DNA of 64,000 bases. Source: Ancylobacter sp. IITR112. Lineage in GTDB: Bacteria > Pseudomonadota > Alphaproteobacteria > Rhizobiales > Xanthobacteraceae. Position 1 is the stretch's first letter. Every line of letters begins with the position of its first letter. The DNA is taken from the NCBI RefSeq assembly GCF_041415945.1, contig NZ_JBGCUS010000001.1:4310501-4374500 (forward strand), given 5' to 3'. The position numbers and the translations under genes were made by a program. Shown here one piece after another: positions 63,569 to 64,000 of this stretch. The notes beneath the pieces were generated by a model that ran no database searches, had not been told where the DNA came from, and worked only from the letters and a program-made list of their open reading frames with translations.

Positions 63569-64000
63569 ATGGCCAACGGCCGGCTTATTCTCTCCTCCGG
63601 CGACCCGACGGTCGATCGCCGGATCGACTGGGCGCGCGCGCTGATGGAGGAGGGCAACGCCGCCGATGCGGCGGAACTGCTGGCCGAGGCGGTGGCCTGC
63701 GCCGGCCATTACGCCCCGGGCTGGTTCCTGCTCGGCGAGGCGCGCGAGGCGGCGGGCGACGCGCCGGGGGCGGGCGACGCCTTCGCGCAGGCGCGGGCGC
63801 TCGATCCCGCCGACACGCTGGGTGCCACGCTGCGGCTCGCCCGGCTGGAAGGCGAGGTGGCGGGCATGAGCCCGGCCTATGTCCGCGCGCTGTTCGACCA
63901 GTACGCCGACCGTTTCGACGCGGCGCTGGCGCGGCTCGACTATCGCGGGCCGGAAGTGATCGACGCCGGGCTGGCGGCGGCCTGCGCCCGGCTCGGCCGG
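63569..64000 (+). CDS. TPR-containing methyltransferase, N-terminal part (partial)
   Basis: The frame is open at the right edge, with 144 residues visible. The N-terminal half has TPR-like helices (RIDWARALMEEGNAADAAEL, then HYAPGWFLLGEAREAAGD and DAFAQARALDPADT). It then reaches MSPAYVRALFDQYADRFDAAL, the hallmark at the start of the methyltransferase domain in predicted TPR-repeat methyltransferases. The SAM-binding part lies outside the window. It is divergent from the exonuclease gene with a 50-base gap. Confidence 0.88.
   Translation, partial: MANGRLILSSGDPTVDRRIDWARALMEEGNAADAAELLAEAVACAGHYAPGWFLLGEAREAAGDAPGAGDAFAQARALDPADTLGATLRLARLEGEVAGMSPAYVRALFDQYADRFDAALARLDYRGPEVIDAGLAAACARLGR

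Overview
The window is GC-rich chromosomal DNA from an alphaproteobacterium, almost certainly of the order Hyphomicrobiales. A Xanthobacteraceae-type genome (Ancylobacter, Starkeya or Xanthobacter relatives) is my best guess, inferred from style and not from any search. Supporting markers are GcrA, the PhyR-NepR-EcfG general stress response, a SAM-II riboswitch before metZ, a double-length dCTP deaminase, a cbb3 oxidase with ccoGHIS, the ligase-associated exonuclease/ligase pair and an alphaproteobacterial-type 4.5S RNA. About 60 protein genes are packed closely. Two short AT-rich segments stand out as foreign.

Layout. 1-8178 holds the end of ccoN, ccoO, ccoQ, ccoP and a terminator, then ccoG, ccoH, ccoI, ccoS and an MFS transporter with the hallmarks of the copper importer CcoA. 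Together they build the high-affinity terminal oxidase and supply its copper. 8266-12288 is a putative TetR-controlled acyltransferase/acyl-ACP synthetase operon. 12289-18261 is the ffs-dnaX-ybaB neighbourhood, broken up by an autotransporter gene and two AT-rich orphan genes, one with a HEPN-like RX4H motif. 18556-26501 holds an exported methyltransferase-fold protein, an APC permease, a class C beta-lactamase, proline iminopeptidase, a bifunctional PBP preceded by a CtrA-type box, and a zinc metallopeptidase.

26602-33241 contains gcrA with clustered GANTC sites, two small secreted proteins, argD-argF, hslO and argE. 33299-41657 contains trkH, apaG, metZ with its SAM-II riboswitch, the dCTP deaminase, a MerR/carboxymuconolactone-decarboxylase pair, a HIT-nudC pair and a fosmidomycin-resistance-type MFS pump. 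41691-44483 is glnD. It is separated from the stress locus by three tandem 45-bp terminator-like repeats.

44768-49598 is a general stress response island: PRC-barrel protein, small membrane protein, HWE histidine kinase, phyR, nepR, ecfG and a DUF1328 peptide. Several genes here carry GGAAC-N16/17-CGTT promoters that can be read directly, including a divergent pair between phyR and nepR. A further perfect copy lies before the glycine-zipper lipoprotein gene at 55132. 49766-64000 holds housekeeping and accessory genes: a methyltransferase, a LysR regulator, rmuC, def-fmt-GNAT, an S24 repressor, a PLP decarboxylase-like enzyme, DUF952-pyrD, a MATE exporter, DUF6460, the ATP-dependent ligase/exonuclease pair and the start of a TPR-methyltransferase. 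I saw no tRNA, rRNA, CRISPR array, complete IS element or prophage.
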